From NCBI GenBank assembly GCA_947646585.1, contig CANSHD010000001.1:563210-627209 (forward strand): a stretch of 64,000 bases of DNA. The letters run 5' to 3'. The notes beneath the pieces were generated by a model. It did no database searches. It saw only the letters and a program-made list of their open reading frames with translations, and was not told where the DNA came from. Source of the DNA: an uncultured Alphaproteobacteria bacterium (GTDB taxonomy: Bacteria > Pseudomonadota > Alphaproteobacteria > Rs-D84). The position numbers were made by a program, and so were the translations under genes. Position 1 is the first letter of the stretch. Each line of letters opens with the position of its first letter. This document shows positions 9,667-19,723 of the stretch, one piece after another.

Positions 9667-10618
9667 GTATCAGCAGAACCGTGACAATCCCGCGCAGTTT
9701 CGGGGTCAATATCTGGGCCGCCCAAAACAGTTCAAAGTATTCGCGTCTGTATTCCGGCGGCTCGATAAACACCGGGGTTACATTGACGCCGCCTTTGTCC
9801 GTTACCTGCACGCCGATATACCCAAAGCGTTTGTCCACGGCCGAACCTTGGCCTGCGGTCGGGGTGGTGTAAATCGGCACACCTTCGAATTTTTGTTCCG
9901 AAAAATAGTGCACATGTCCGAAAAACATTGCATCTATTTTGTTGTGATACTTTTTTACAATTGCGCGCAGACGCTCAATAGACTCGTCATCCATCTTGTG
10001 GTCGCGATATCCCGGTATAATCTGGGGCGGCCGATGGCTGAATATTATACAGTGCTTAAAATGCGGGCTGATTTTCGTCAGTATGTTTTCCAGCCACAGA
10101 AACTGTTCGTTTTCCATGTATTCGGCCGATGAATCCAACCCGATAAACAGTGTGTTCCCATATCCGAACCAGTAATATGTCGCCCCCATAACGCTGCGAT
10201 AAAAAGACTTGTCCGTGTCGCCGTCATGAATTACGTCATGGTTCCCGGGCACCATGTAAAACGGCTTGTGGTGCAGCTTTGGCAATATCTCGGACAGCAT
10301 CCAGTAAAAGTATGTCTCGTGCCGGTTCATGACCAAGTCGCCCAGATACAGGAAAAATGCATATTTTTGGTCGGAACGTCTGGCATGGCGGATAATTTTT
10401 TCCAGCACCAGGTTGTTGTTGCCGGAATCGGACATAATCGCAAAATTGAAATCCGGATTGTCCGTCTGTATGAATTGGGATTCCGGCGGAAAGAAATTTT
10501 TCCCCGTGTCAAAATGCCTGTCGCCCAGGTACAAATGCACCAGTGTTAATATAAACGCCGTTGCCAATAATGTTATGGATATACAGGATAATATGCGGGA
10601 TATCAGTTTTTTGTTCAT
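9599..10618 (-). CDS. Calcineurin-like metallophosphoesterase, membrane anchored
   Basis: LGDLVMNR, MVPGNHDVIHDGD, FGHVHYFSE metallophosphoesterase motifs; hydrophobic N- and C-termini. Confidence 0.88.
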   Translation of the reverse strand: MNKKLISRILSCISITLLATAFILTLVHLYLGDRHFDTGKNFFPPESQFIQTDNPDFNFAIMSDSGNNNLVLEKIIRHARRSDQKYAFFLYLGDLVMNRHETYFYWMLSEILPKLHHKPFYMVPGNHDVIHDGDTDKSFYRSVMGATYYWFGYGNTLFIGLDSSAEYMENEQFLWLENILTKISPHFKHCIIFSHRPPQIIPGYRDHKMDDESIERLRAIVKKYHNKIDAMFFGHVHYFSEQKFEGVPIYTTPTAGQGSAVDKRFGYIGVQVTDKGGVNVTPVFIEPPEYRREYFELFWAAQILTPKLRGIVTVLLILSALSAAGYYATKPSCGKPSRD

Positions 10619-10731
10619 GTGCGCGCCCTCATGAATTTGCCTCTGGCCGGATTATATTCATTTGGCGTGTTTATTCAACAGAAAAATCTTTGAACTTTAT
10701 ATAAAAACCGCGGAGTCCCGCGGTTAATTTC

Positions 10732-10807
10732 TGGTGGGGACACAGGGACTCGAACCCTGGACCCAATGATTAAAAGTCATTTGCTCTACCAACTGAGCTA
10801 TGTCCCC
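10732..10807 (-). tRNA. tRNA-Lys (TTT)
   Basis: GGGGACATAGCTCAGTTGGTAGAGC...ACTTTTAAT...GGTTCGAGTCCCTGTGTCCCCACCA on minus strand. Confidence 0.97.
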
Positions 10808-10908
10808 AGAACCGGACCCGGAAAGGGAGAATGCAAAGATTCTTTTTCCGTGGTTCGGGGCCAATTTTGACACATAAAAAATAAAAATGCAAGAAAAAAT
10901 ACTAATTT

Positions 10909-11586
10909 TTAATTCGTTTGCGGTATTTTTGTATCCAGTGCCTGTTGCAGCATTTTTTGAAAATTCATCGCTGCGCCCGCATCTGAATCCAGCCAGTCTG
11001 CAATTCGTCCAAAAATGTCAATCGTATACTTGGCGGCGGCTTTTTTATCCTTATGAAATTCCAGCTCGTTTATCAGGTGCAGCAAATCCAGCGCCAATTC
11101 CCCCAGATTTTGCAGACTGGCCACGTCCAGTATGTTGTTTTTGCCGTATTTGTATATCATATCGTCCAGTTCCGTATGATACGCCCCCAGTTGGCGCAGA
11201 TGGTCCGGCTTTGTTTTGAATTTTTGGGCCAACATACGGGGTGATATGTCGCGCATTTTATTTAACTCCCCCAGTGTTAAATTCCCGCGCATTCCCGTCA
11301 TCTGGCGCAGCAGTATCGTCAGCCCCAGCATCGTCGCCGACAGGCGCGACGACATGCTGGTCGCCAGCGTCTGGTTAAGCTTTTTGGATATTTTGTAATT
11401 TGAATAGTCGTATAGTAAAAACACAATCGGAATCGACAGCAGCGATGCCGAAATATTGTTCATCAGGTCTGCGATATTCGGATCTTTTATATTATCGACC
11501 GTCACCAGAAACAGCGCCACGCCGCCGGCAATGGACAGCATGTACGGAATGGATTTTAACAATATGTCGCGAAATTTTGTATTCAT
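10909..11586 (-). CDS. Membrane-associated protein of unknown function
   Basis: Single ORF with two N-terminal hydrophobic segments. Confidence 0.6.
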   Translation of the reverse strand: MNTKFRDILLKSIPYMLSIAGGVALFLVTVDNIKDPNIADLMNNISASLLSIPIVFLLYDYSNYKISKKLNQTLATSMSSRLSATMLGLTILLRQMTGMRGNLTLGELNKMRDISPRMLAQKFKTKPDHLRQLGAYHTELDDMIYKYGKNNILDVASLQNLGELALDLLHLINELEFHKDKKAAAKYTIDIFGRIADWLDSDAGAAMNFQKMLQQALDTKIPQTN

Positions 11587-11631
11587 GTGGACAATTTTAT
11601 AAAATCAAGTCACATGAATACATAGGAACGT

Positions 11632-12870
11632 TTATATCACGTCTATGCCGTCGGCGCGAACCACTGCGCCGGGCGCAGGCGGCGTCCGGGTGTTGCGCCG
11701 ATAATGTTGATATCTGCGTATGCACGTGGTCGCCCATATTCCAACCAACCCCAGCATGCATCCCAAAATCAGCACGCTGTACCGCCAGCTGCCAAACAAC
11801 GCCCCCAGACCGATTATCAGACTAACAAGCATATACGTCGCCTGGTCCGTCATACTGTACAGCGACAGTACCTCCATTCTGTGCCGTGACGGGGTACGGT
11901 CTTGGAAATGAGCATATGTCACGATTTTTACAATCGAGCACAGCATATACGCCGCCCCCAGTGCAATCAGTCCCCATACGTTATAATACAATGCAAACAC
12001 TATGAACAGTGCGCCCGATATGATAACCAGCGAATACAGCCACGCCCACCGCGCGTTATAGAACCGATGCGCGACGCCTTGGCCCGCCACCTGACAGCAC
12101 AGCATAAAGAACGGTACGATACCTATAAATTCGGGGCGCAATCCGATATCGACCCCGATAAGGCTTAAATAATCGTTTAAATAAGAGAAATTTGTCACCA
12201 TAACACACAGTGCCAACAAGGCAATCAGTACCGGTGTTTGGCGGAAAGTCGCCAGTCCCGTCTTTATTTGCGCGCCCAGACTGACGTTCTGGCCGATACC
12301 GACATATTCCTCTATCAGCTGCATCCGCATTAAAAACAGCATCGACAGCGCCAGGCATACGACCGTGGCGGCGGTAATCACCTCGTACCCAAAGAACATC
12401 AGCAACGAACCCGCCGCCGACAGAGCCTTGGCCGCCGACGCGATATTGCGGCGCCGTCCCAATATTTTAGCATACACGTTTGAATGCGTGCGGGCCTGAA
12501 CCTCGTCATACAATACGTCTTCGGATACGGCGTCATAAATGGCGCCGTGCATTCCCCACAAAATCATGCCGATTGCAAATCCGGCAAAGCACGGCCATAT
12601 AACCCACAGAATAAAGGCGATGATTTTTAACACCTGGCCGGCGAACAGGACGTTTTTTGCGCCGCACTTTCGCGCGAACCACGTCAGCGGGAATTGCGTC
12701 ACGATAATCGCCCCCGACCACAGCATCAGCAATACCGATATCCCGATGTCGGAAACACCGTTCGACTGCATAAAAACGGCATATACGGGCGACAGCCACA
12801 TCAGGGCGTTGAAAAAAGTATATCCGTAGATATTTGTTAAAAATTGTTTAAGTGACGAGTTCCTTTCCAT
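11632..12870 (-). CDS. MFS transporter
   Basis: ~12 hydrophobic segments, SGAIIVTQFPLTWFARKCGAKNVLFAGQ MFS loop; start trimmed to MERNSSLKQF. Confidence 0.85.
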   Translation of the reverse strand: MERNSSLKQFLTNIYGYTFFNALMWLSPVYAVFMQSNGVSDIGISVLLMLWSGAIIVTQFPLTWFARKCGAKNVLFAGQVLKIIAFILWVIWPCFAGFAIGMILWGMHGAIYDAVSEDVLYDEVQARTHSNVYAKILGRRRNIASAAKALSAAGSLLMFFGYEVITAATVVCLALSMLFLMRMQLIEEYVGIGQNVSLGAQIKTGLATFRQTPVLIALLALCVMVTNFSYLNDYLSLIGVDIGLRPEFIGIVPFFMLCCQVAGQGVAHRFYNARWAWLYSLVIISGALFIVFALYYNVWGLIALGAAYMLCSIVKIVTYAHFQDRTPSRHRMEVLSLYSMTDQATYMLVSLIIGLGALFGSWRYSVLILGCMLGLVGIWATTCIRRYQHYRRNTRTPPAPGAVVRADGIDVI

Positions 12871-12971
12871 GTTGGTGGTATTATACACGATTTCCGACGC
12901 CACAAAAGCCAAAAATATTGAAATTTTGTCAAAAAGTACTATAATTATATGGGTACCAAAGGAGGTGCGAT

Positions 12972-15494
12972 ATGGCTGACGTTTCAATGAAAGACTTTTT
13001 ACTACAGTATTATATGCAGCGTCGCTTTAACAATATGCCGCCGGAGGTATTTGCCAAATATGAAGATTATCTGAAAGGAAACGACGGCAAGGGCGACTTT
13101 CGCGGCAACATGAAAGAGTGGCGTGACAAATTAATGCACGAGCAGCCCGCCGGCAGCGGCAAGTATGTCCAAAATGATTTGCCGGATCCCAATGGTACAG
13201 ATTTTCATCTGACAGACGACGAATGGAAAAAGCTCTACAAGGCGTTTCGCGACGCATTCCGTTCCATGTCGGCGTCGCGCGATGATTTCAAGGAAAACAA
13301 AGACGCAATCGCATTTCTGGACGAATATTTCGGCGGTGCGGCAACGCACATGTTTTCCAACGCCGTGGCCGATGACGCCATAGAGCCTTTGCTGGCCAAC
13401 CTGGCCCAGATATTAAGCGCCAATCCTGATTTGGAATATTTGCTGGGCGGCTATCTGGGCGACATGTCTTATTCGGATTTCGTTTCCGGCGTCAAGAACA
13501 AAAAATATAACAAAGACACCAAGTTCCAGGGCGTATTAAAAAATGTCGTCGGCTATCTGCATTATATGAAGCAGCAGCAGGCAAACGGATACGGCGCCGA
13601 AGAGTTTCAGCAGTTTGCGCCCGAATTTGCCAGCCTGGACTTAAAAGCCATAAAAGACGGGTTCGAGGACAAGGTTCCGGACGCAAAGTTAAACGCGTTC
13701 AAGCGCGATTATGGAAACCTGTTGAACTCTGTTGAAAAGAAGAAAATCAACGAGGTTTTCAAGAACCACGACGGCGGCAAGATTACCGGCCAGATAGAGG
13801 CGGCCAAATCAAAGGTCGCATATGACGACAAGGAAAGCAAGGATTACGTCCCGCCAAAACGTGACGATGAATTGACCCCGCTGCAACAGATGCGGCGCTG
13901 GGCCGGAAATACGTGGGACGATGTTCTGGGTAAATATTTCAGCGCCCACGGCAACCGTGTGTATTTTTCGCCGTCCGCGCGCTTGATTGTTCAGGCGATT
14001 GACAGCGCGAAAATAAAGCCGACCGACGGTATTGATAAAGTTTTGTCCAGTGCGGGCGATATTAAAAAGGGGCTGCAATACAAATCGCCGACCGCGACCG
14101 AGCATTTTGACTGGTTTACAAAAGCCCTGACGGAATTAAAGGCGACGATGCCAAAGGCGTTTGAGGGCGCCCTGAAAAACGGTTCGCAGCTAAAGGCGAT
14201 TGTGGCCGAGATGATAACCATGGCCGTCCGTGACGGCAAGGTGGAGCATGCCAAGACCGCATTGGAGGTTTTGTCTGTCATCAAATACGGATACACCACA
14301 AGCAAGATTATGGACGCCATGCGCCAGGAAGAACTGAAAATCTTTTCCGACGGCGGCCTGTCATGGAACAAGAACCAGGGAATGCAGTTCGTCACGACCG
14401 CATTGGATAAAAGCATCAAGGCGGCCTTTATCGGTGTCGGATACGGAATAACAATGGTCGGCAATGCGTGGCGTTTAAACGGCAGCAAGTTTAACGGCCG
14501 GCGCGGTCGCCTGAAAGAAGACCAGGAAAGATGGGCCGCGCAGAATGCCGCGGACAAGGCGGCGGCCACTGCGCGTCGTAATTCGGAAAACGCCGCCGAT
14601 ATCACCGCACGCCAGCCGTTTGAAAGCGAACTAACCCGCTTAAACCGTGCCGGCATTAACGACGGCACACTGGCCGCCAAACAGGCAGAGGTTGACCGCC
14701 GCACCCAGCGTGCCGAGGTTCGCCGCCAGCGCCTGGAGCGCCGCAAGGCCAGCCCGCGATATGTAAACGCCGCGGAAAAGGTGACAAAGGTTGACTCCTT
14801 AAATGACGAATTGGAACAACTGGCGTCAGAGTTGCTGGGGCTCCGTGGCGAAATGACGGCGCTGCAGAATGATATTGCCGCGTTGGATACGCGCCTAAAC
14901 GACCCGGCGACATATGCCGGCATGCCCGCGCCGGCGGCAAACGCCCTGGCGGCCAGTATTGCCCAGGAAAAGCGCGCCAAGGAAAATGAGCTGGCAACCA
15001 AAACGACGACCGTTACCAATAAAATGAATGAAGCGGCCGCCAAGAGCGCCGAATACCAAACGGAAACAGGCCAGGCCTGGCGCACGGGAATTGCTGCAAC
15101 GCCCACCGGGCATGGCGCCGGATATGCGTCCGCAAAATCCGTTGTCGATGCCGTCGCACGTCAAGAGGCTTTAAACCAGCGCTATGAAGACACTACGTCG
15201 CGTCAAAAGGAAAAAATAGAGCAGTTCAAAGAGGCGAAAAGCGCCTTGGACGAAATAAACGGTCGAATTGACAAGCGTAATCAGGAAATCGACCAGTGGG
15301 ACGACAAGCATAAAGACCAGTACATGGAATTGATGGCGTATTGGGATATGCTGGAAAGTGGCCGCGACAGTCATACGGGTTCCATGTACAAATGGGGCCT
15401 GTTGCGCAGTAACAAGTACAGCCAGAAACAGTTTGACAAGAAAAAGGGCAATATAATCAGCTCTAATCTGAGCGGATATCAATATGCCGCTTGA
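12972..15494 (+). CDS. Large charged/coiled-coil protein of unknown function (840 aa)
   Basis: RBS aaaggaggtgcgat; continuous ORF; Ala/Lys/Glu-rich C-terminal half. Confidence 0.75.
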   Translation: MADVSMKDFLLQYYMQRRFNNMPPEVFAKYEDYLKGNDGKGDFRGNMKEWRDKLMHEQPAGSGKYVQNDLPDPNGTDFHLTDDEWKKLYKAFRDAFRSMSASRDDFKENKDAIAFLDEYFGGAATHMFSNAVADDAIEPLLANLAQILSANPDLEYLLGGYLGDMSYSDFVSGVKNKKYNKDTKFQGVLKNVVGYLHYMKQQQANGYGAEEFQQFAPEFASLDLKAIKDGFEDKVPDAKLNAFKRDYGNLLNSVEKKKINEVFKNHDGGKITGQIEAAKSKVAYDDKESKDYVPPKRDDELTPLQQMRRWAGNTWDDVLGKYFSAHGNRVYFSPSARLIVQAIDSAKIKPTDGIDKVLSSAGDIKKGLQYKSPTATEHFDWFTKALTELKATMPKAFEGALKNGSQLKAIVAEMITMAVRDGKVEHAKTALEVLSVIKYGYTTSKIMDAMRQEELKIFSDGGLSWNKNQGMQFVTTALDKSIKAAFIGVGYGITMVGNAWRLNGSKFNGRRGRLKEDQERWAAQNAADKAAATARRNSENAADITARQPFESELTRLNRAGINDGTLAAKQAEVDRRTQRAEVRRQRLERRKASPRYVNAAEKVTKVDSLNDELEQLASELLGLRGEMTALQNDIAALDTRLNDPATYAGMPAPAANALAASIAQEKRAKENELATKTTTVTNKMNEAAAKSAEYQTETGQAWRTGIAATPTGHGAGYASAKSVVDAVARQEALNQRYEDTTSRQKEKIEQFKEAKSALDEINGRIDKRNQEIDQWDDKHKDQYMELMAYWDMLESGRDSHTGSMYKWGLLRSNKYSQKQFDKKKGNIISSNLSGYQYAA

Positions 15495-15529
15495 TTTTTC
15501 GGCCGATTTGTGATATAATCATAACAACA

Positions 15530-15557
15530 TGGCACTGCGTTTCGCGGTGCTTTTTTT
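15530..15557 (+). terminator. Intrinsic terminator
   Basis: gcactgcgtttcgcggtgc hairpin followed by ttttttt. Confidence 0.65.
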
Positions 15558-15586
15558 CTCCAATTTTTTAATTAAAAGGATTTTAA

Positions 15587-16156
15587 ATGGCACGAGTTTT
15601 ACAAATTCGTCGCGGCACTGCCGCACAGAACAATAATTTTACGGGACTGGCGGGCGAACTGTCGTTTGATACGGACGCCAAAACACTGCGCGTACATGAC
15701 GGTGTATGTCTGGGCGGATATGCGCTGGCCCGCGCCGACCAGATTCCGGACCCGAACGCATCGTTTGATATAAATTCCGTACCGGACGATTTCTGGACGG
15801 CCAAGATTGCGCAGTTTGCGCCCGCGCCGTTCACCGTTATAACCAGCCGCGCCGTCCCCATGCGTGCGACAACGGCGATTGAGTACATATTTAACACCGA
15901 TTTAACGCCTTTTCTGGTAAACACCGTTTTGGTCTGTGCCGCGGCGGATGCCGGATATTCCGTCGGCGAGGAGGTCTCCGCATTCGGCATCGGCGCATAC
16001 ACCGCCACGGCGCCGAACGTTTTCCGGGATGAATCCGGGGTACATGTCCGCATGTTTGTCGGGAACCAGAACGCATGGGTGTGCCACCGTAACACTGGCG
16101 CCGTTACCACGACGACGGCCGGCGCATGGAATCTTTTGTTCCGACTTTACTGTTGA
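15587..16156 (+). CDS. Small orphan protein with phage tail-fibre/Mtd N-terminal-like domain
   Basis: MARVLQIRRGTAAQNNNFTGLAGELSFDTDAKTLRVHDGVCLGG; paralogous N-term to 8381-8812. Confidence 0.65.
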   Translation: MARVLQIRRGTAAQNNNFTGLAGELSFDTDAKTLRVHDGVCLGGYALARADQIPDPNASFDINSVPDDFWTAKIAQFAPAPFTVITSRAVPMRATTAIEYIFNTDLTPFLVNTVLVCAAADAGYSVGEEVSAFGIGAYTATAPNVFRDESGVHVRMFVGNQNAWVCHRNTGAVTTTTAGAWNLLFRLYC

Positions 16157-16212
16157 AAATCCTTGCCGCATTTGCTAGCCTGATTGGGCATCAGTTAATG
16201 AAAGGATAAATT

Positions 16213-17454
16213 ATGTACATACTTGCGCTGAATTGTGGTTCTTCGACATTAAAGTTTCAGGTCTTCGACACACAAACATACCTGCCGGTATTTAAGGGCA
16301 ACGCCGAAAAGATAGGCGAGCAGGGGTCTTTTGTCACATTCAAGTCCGACGCAAATCGCGGCAAAAAAGAAATTGCAATGCAAAACCATTCCGATGCGTT
16401 GACGGCGGTTATCGATTTGCTGAAAGAAAACGGCATCCCGTTGTCTGAAATCGGCGGTGTGGGCCACCGCGTTGTTCATGGCGGGGACAAGTTTGCCTGC
16501 TCGGTCGAGGCAACGGACGAGGTTATAAAAACAATTCGCGAGCTAAGTTCCCTGGCGCCGCTGCATAACCCGGCGAATTTAATCGGCATTGTTGCCGCGC
16601 GCGAAGTGCTGCCGAACGCCAAACAGGTCGCCGTATTCGACACCGCCTTCCATCAGACGCTGCCGGATTACAATTACCGTTATGCCGTGCCGGGCGCATG
16701 GTATCGCGAACTGGGCGTGCGCAAGTACGGATTCCACGGCACGTCGCATCTGTATGTGGCAAAGCGTGCGGCGGCGTTGCTGGGCATGCCGGAGGGTCGA
16801 TGCAACATTATATCAATGCATATGGGTTCCGGCGCGTCGGCATGTGCGATTAAACACGGATACAGCATTGACACGTCGCTGGGTATGACACCGCTGGCGG
16901 GGCTGGTTATGGGAACGCGCTGCGGCGACCTGGATCCGTCGATTCCGTTTTATGTAAAAGAGCAGCTGGGCCTGTCCGATAAGTTGATTATGGAGGCGCT
17001 GAACAAACAGTCCGGTATTTTGGGTATAACCGAATGCTATGCGGACCGTCGCGATGTTCTGGAACATTTCCACGAGGATGACAAGTGCCGCCTGGCCATG
17101 GATATGGAGGCGTCTCGTGCCAAAAAGTTCATCGGCTCGTACATGGCCGCGATTGAAGAGCCGACGCATGCAATCGTCTTTACGGCGGGCGTTGGCGAAA
17201 ACAATGCGGAAATTCGCGCGAAAATCTGCGAGAATATGGAACACTTGGGCGTAAAACTGGACCCCGCCAAGAACGAGGCCGCCAAGGCGTTCATGGGCGC
17301 CGGTGAAATGGAAATCAGTGCCCCTGATTCGCGTGTAAAGGTATTTATGATACCGACAAACGAAGAGCTGGTTCTGGTCGAAGACACCGTTGCAATCATG
17401 AACGGTACGTATAATCCGGACCACGTAAAAATGGATTATTCGTTTGCGAAATAA
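16213..17454 (+). CDS. ackA: Acetate kinase
   Basis: LALNCGSSTLKFQVFD, GHRVVHGGDKF, FHQTLPDYNYRYAVP, GFHGTSHLYV, HMGSGASACAI. Confidence 0.98.
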   Translation: MYILALNCGSSTLKFQVFDTQTYLPVFKGNAEKIGEQGSFVTFKSDANRGKKEIAMQNHSDALTAVIDLLKENGIPLSEIGGVGHRVVHGGDKFACSVEATDEVIKTIRELSSLAPLHNPANLIGIVAAREVLPNAKQVAVFDTAFHQTLPDYNYRYAVPGAWYRELGVRKYGFHGTSHLYVAKRAAALLGMPEGRCNIISMHMGSGASACAIKHGYSIDTSLGMTPLAGLVMGTRCGDLDPSIPFYVKEQLGLSDKLIMEALNKQSGILGITECYADRRDVLEHFHEDDKCRLAMDMEASRAKKFIGSYMAAIEEPTHAIVFTAGVGENNAEIRAKICENMEHLGVKLDPAKNEAAKAFMGAGEMEISAPDSRVKVFMIPTNEELVLVEDTVAIMNGTYNPDHVKMDYSFAK

Positions 17455-17456
17455 AA

Positions 17457-17481
17457 AAGGCCCCTTTGGGGCTTTTTTTAT
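17457..17481 (+). terminator. Intrinsic terminator after ackA
   Basis: aggcccctttggggcttttttt. Confidence 0.75.
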
Positions 17482-17642
17482 TGTGTATAAATACGGCAAT
17501 CTGTTCGAGTAATATGACGTAAATCCTAACTAAGAACCTTTTCCCAAATGAAGTATTCGCATTGAAACCGGATATTAAACAGGTTATAATTCGTCTGTCT
17601 TTAATCTTAAGACATCACAAACCTTGAAAGGAGAAAAAACAG

Positions 17643-17855
17643 ATGAGAGGATTGACAAACTATATTTTGAAACCGCTGACGTTTATCGGCGCTTTGAACT
17701 GGGGGCTGGTCGGCTTGTTCGGTTTCAATTTCGTGACGTTTTTGTTCGGACCGGCAACCGTCGCCAGCAGCATTGTGTACTGCATAATTGGTATTGCGGC
17801 GCTGCTGTGGCTGATTGTCATGTTTGTTGACAAACCAATCCGCGGTGAACGCTAA
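17643..17855 (+). CDS. Small DUF378-type membrane protein
   Basis: LKPLTFIGALNWGLVGLFGFNFVTFLFG...VYCIIGIAALLWLI. Confidence 0.8.
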   Translation: MRGLTNYILKPLTFIGALNWGLVGLFGFNFVTFLFGPATVASSIVYCIIGIAALLWLIVMFVDKPIRGER

Positions 17856-17964
17856 ACACCGTAAAACTATTCATGTCAATTTGGCGCCCCTGTTACGGGG
17901 CGCGTTTTTTTTATAAATAAAAATCCTCTTTTCAATTATGGCCGCGCGCGCTATATTTCCATGC

Positions 17965-18672
17965 ATGGAACATTTTGTTGACGCGCATTGCCATTTTAAT
18001 CGGGACGCCTTTGCAGATTACGCGGGGGCGGGGCGGTTTATATGCAATGCCGTGACTATGGACGATTGGGAACCGCTGGCGGCGGTGGCGCGGGCGGATG
18101 CGCGTATATCGGTGGCGCTGGGCGTGCACCCGTGGCATGTCGCGGGATTGCACGCCGGATGGACGGACGCGCTGCGCCGAATGCTGGGCGAAAATCCGCA
18201 TGCCGCGGTCGGGGAAATAGGGCTGGACGCAACGCGCGATAACCCGGATGCGCAGTGCAACGCATTTACCGCGCAATATTTGATTGCAGCCGACATGGGC
18301 CGCGCGGTGCATATTCATTGCGTTCGCGCGTGGGATAAAATGCTGCATTTGTTAAAGACACTGCCGCGCCCGCCCGTGATTGTGGCGCATCGCTTTTCCG
18401 GAAATACAGACATACTGCGCGCGCTATGCGCAATGTCTGATAATATTTATTTTTCATATCGCGATGTTTCCGTGCCGCGTACGCGCGATGCGGTTGCCGA
18501 AACGCCCGTGCATCGAATATTGGTCGAAACAGACGGCTTTGCCCCGGCACCGGCCGCAATTGCGCACACGATATCCGACATTGCACAAATTCGTGGCATG
18601 TCCGCCGCGGATATGGCAGATATAATATATGACAATTCATTACGGGTGATAAACAATGGACAGATTGCATAG
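17965..18672 (+). CDS. TatD-like hydrolase
   Basis: MEHFVDAHCHFN, GVHPWH, AVGEIGLDATRDN, LVETDGFAPAP. Confidence 0.85.
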   Translation: MEHFVDAHCHFNRDAFADYAGAGRFICNAVTMDDWEPLAAVARADARISVALGVHPWHVAGLHAGWTDALRRMLGENPHAAVGEIGLDATRDNPDAQCNAFTAQYLIAADMGRAVHIHCVRAWDKMLHLLKTLPRPPVIVAHRFSGNTDILRALCAMSDNIYFSYRDVSVPRTRDAVAETPVHRILVETDGFAPAPAAIAHTISDIAQIRGMSAADMADIIYDNSLRVINNGQIA

Positions 18673-19333
18673 AACCAGAATGTTGCTGGGGGAAAACGGG
18701 GTGGCGCGCCTGCGCGACGCGACGGTGATGGTCGTTGGTGTCGGCGCGGTCGGCTCTTTCGCGGTAGAGGCCCTGGCGCGCAGTGGAGTCGGCCATTTGA
18801 TTTTAATTGATGCCGACACGGTCGAAGAATCAAATATAAATCGCCAGTTGTTCGCGCTGGATTCGACCGTCGGCCGGGCAAAGGTTGACGTTGCCGCCGC
18901 GCGTATCCACGATATAAATCCGGCGACACGGGTTGACGCCCTGCGCATGTTCTTTGATGCGGACACAAAATTTGAATGCCGACCGGATTATATAATAGAC
19001 GCAATCGACACCGTCGGGTCCAAGGTGGCCTTGGCCCGCTGGGCCCAGGATATCGGCGCACCGTTTATCGCCAGCATGGGCGCCGCGCGCAAGACGGACA
19101 TATCCCATATACGTGTCGCGCCGTTGTCAAAGACATCGGTTTGCCCATTGGCCGCGCGAATGCGGCGCCTGGTACGTGACGCGGGCCTGCATGATTTTGA
19201 TGTCGTATATTCGACCGAGGCCGCCGCCCCATGCACCGCGGCCGGACGTGCCTTCGGCTCATTGATAACCGTGACCGGGGCGTTCGGATTAACACTTGCC
19301 AATCATGTGATAAAGAACTTAATAGATTCATAA
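18656..19333 (+). CDS. tcdA: tRNA threonylcarbamoyladenosine dehydratase (ThiF/TcdA family)
   Basis: RTRMLLGENGVARLRDATVMVVGVGAVGSFAVEALARSGVGHLILIDADTVEESNINRQL. Confidence 0.92.
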   Translation: MDRLHRTRMLLGENGVARLRDATVMVVGVGAVGSFAVEALARSGVGHLILIDADTVEESNINRQLFALDSTVGRAKVDVAAARIHDINPATRVDALRMFFDADTKFECRPDYIIDAIDTVGSKVALARWAQDIGAPFIASMGAARKTDISHIRVAPLSKTSVCPLAARMRRLVRDAGLHDFDVVYSTEAAAPCTAAGRAFGSLITVTGAFGLTLANHVIKNLIDS

Positions 19334-19701
19334 TGCGGGCCCCGTCGGCATATGGTATAATTATTACAATGATTCCGGGAATTATGGCATTTTCTTTATT
19401 GGCGGCCCCGCTGGCCGCGCCCGCGGATGTTCCGGCCGCGTCGCCCGTATATGCCGGTGTGGCACTGGCGGATGCGGCCGCGTCGCCCGATTTGACGCCT
19501 GTCGCGGATGCGGTCGACCCAACGCCGACCCAGACGCCGCTGGTATCAATAAACACCGATATCTTGGACATGAGCTGGACCGGCGCCATGGAGCTGTCCG
19601 ACCCGACTCTGCGCCCTGGTGGCATTGTACTGCCGTTTTTAGAGGCGTACCCAATTGATAATCTTGAGGTAAAACTGCGCCTGTTAAACGTAAAGTTTTA
19701 A
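19333..19701 (+). CDS. Secreted Ala/Pro-rich protein of unknown function
   Basis: TAATG overlap with tcdA, hydrophobic N-terminus, no recognised domain. Confidence 0.55.
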   Translation: MRAPSAYGIIITMIPGIMAFSLLAAPLAAPADVPAASPVYAGVALADAAASPDLTPVADAVDPTPTQTPLVSINTDILDMSWTGAMELSDPTLRPGGIVLPFLEAYPIDNLEVKLRLLNVKF

Positions 19702-19723
19702 ATCCGGGGATGCCCCGGATTTA

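Noticed and set aside
13991-15106. 371-aa antisense ORF
   Set aside because: Fully antisense to the 840-aa ORF with good RBS; Ala/Ser/Arg-rich composition typical of GC-rich shadow frames.
8381-16156. Diversity-generating retroelement (because of Mtd-N-like proteins)
   Set aside because: No reverse transcriptase ORF and no VR/TR repeat pair recognised in the window.
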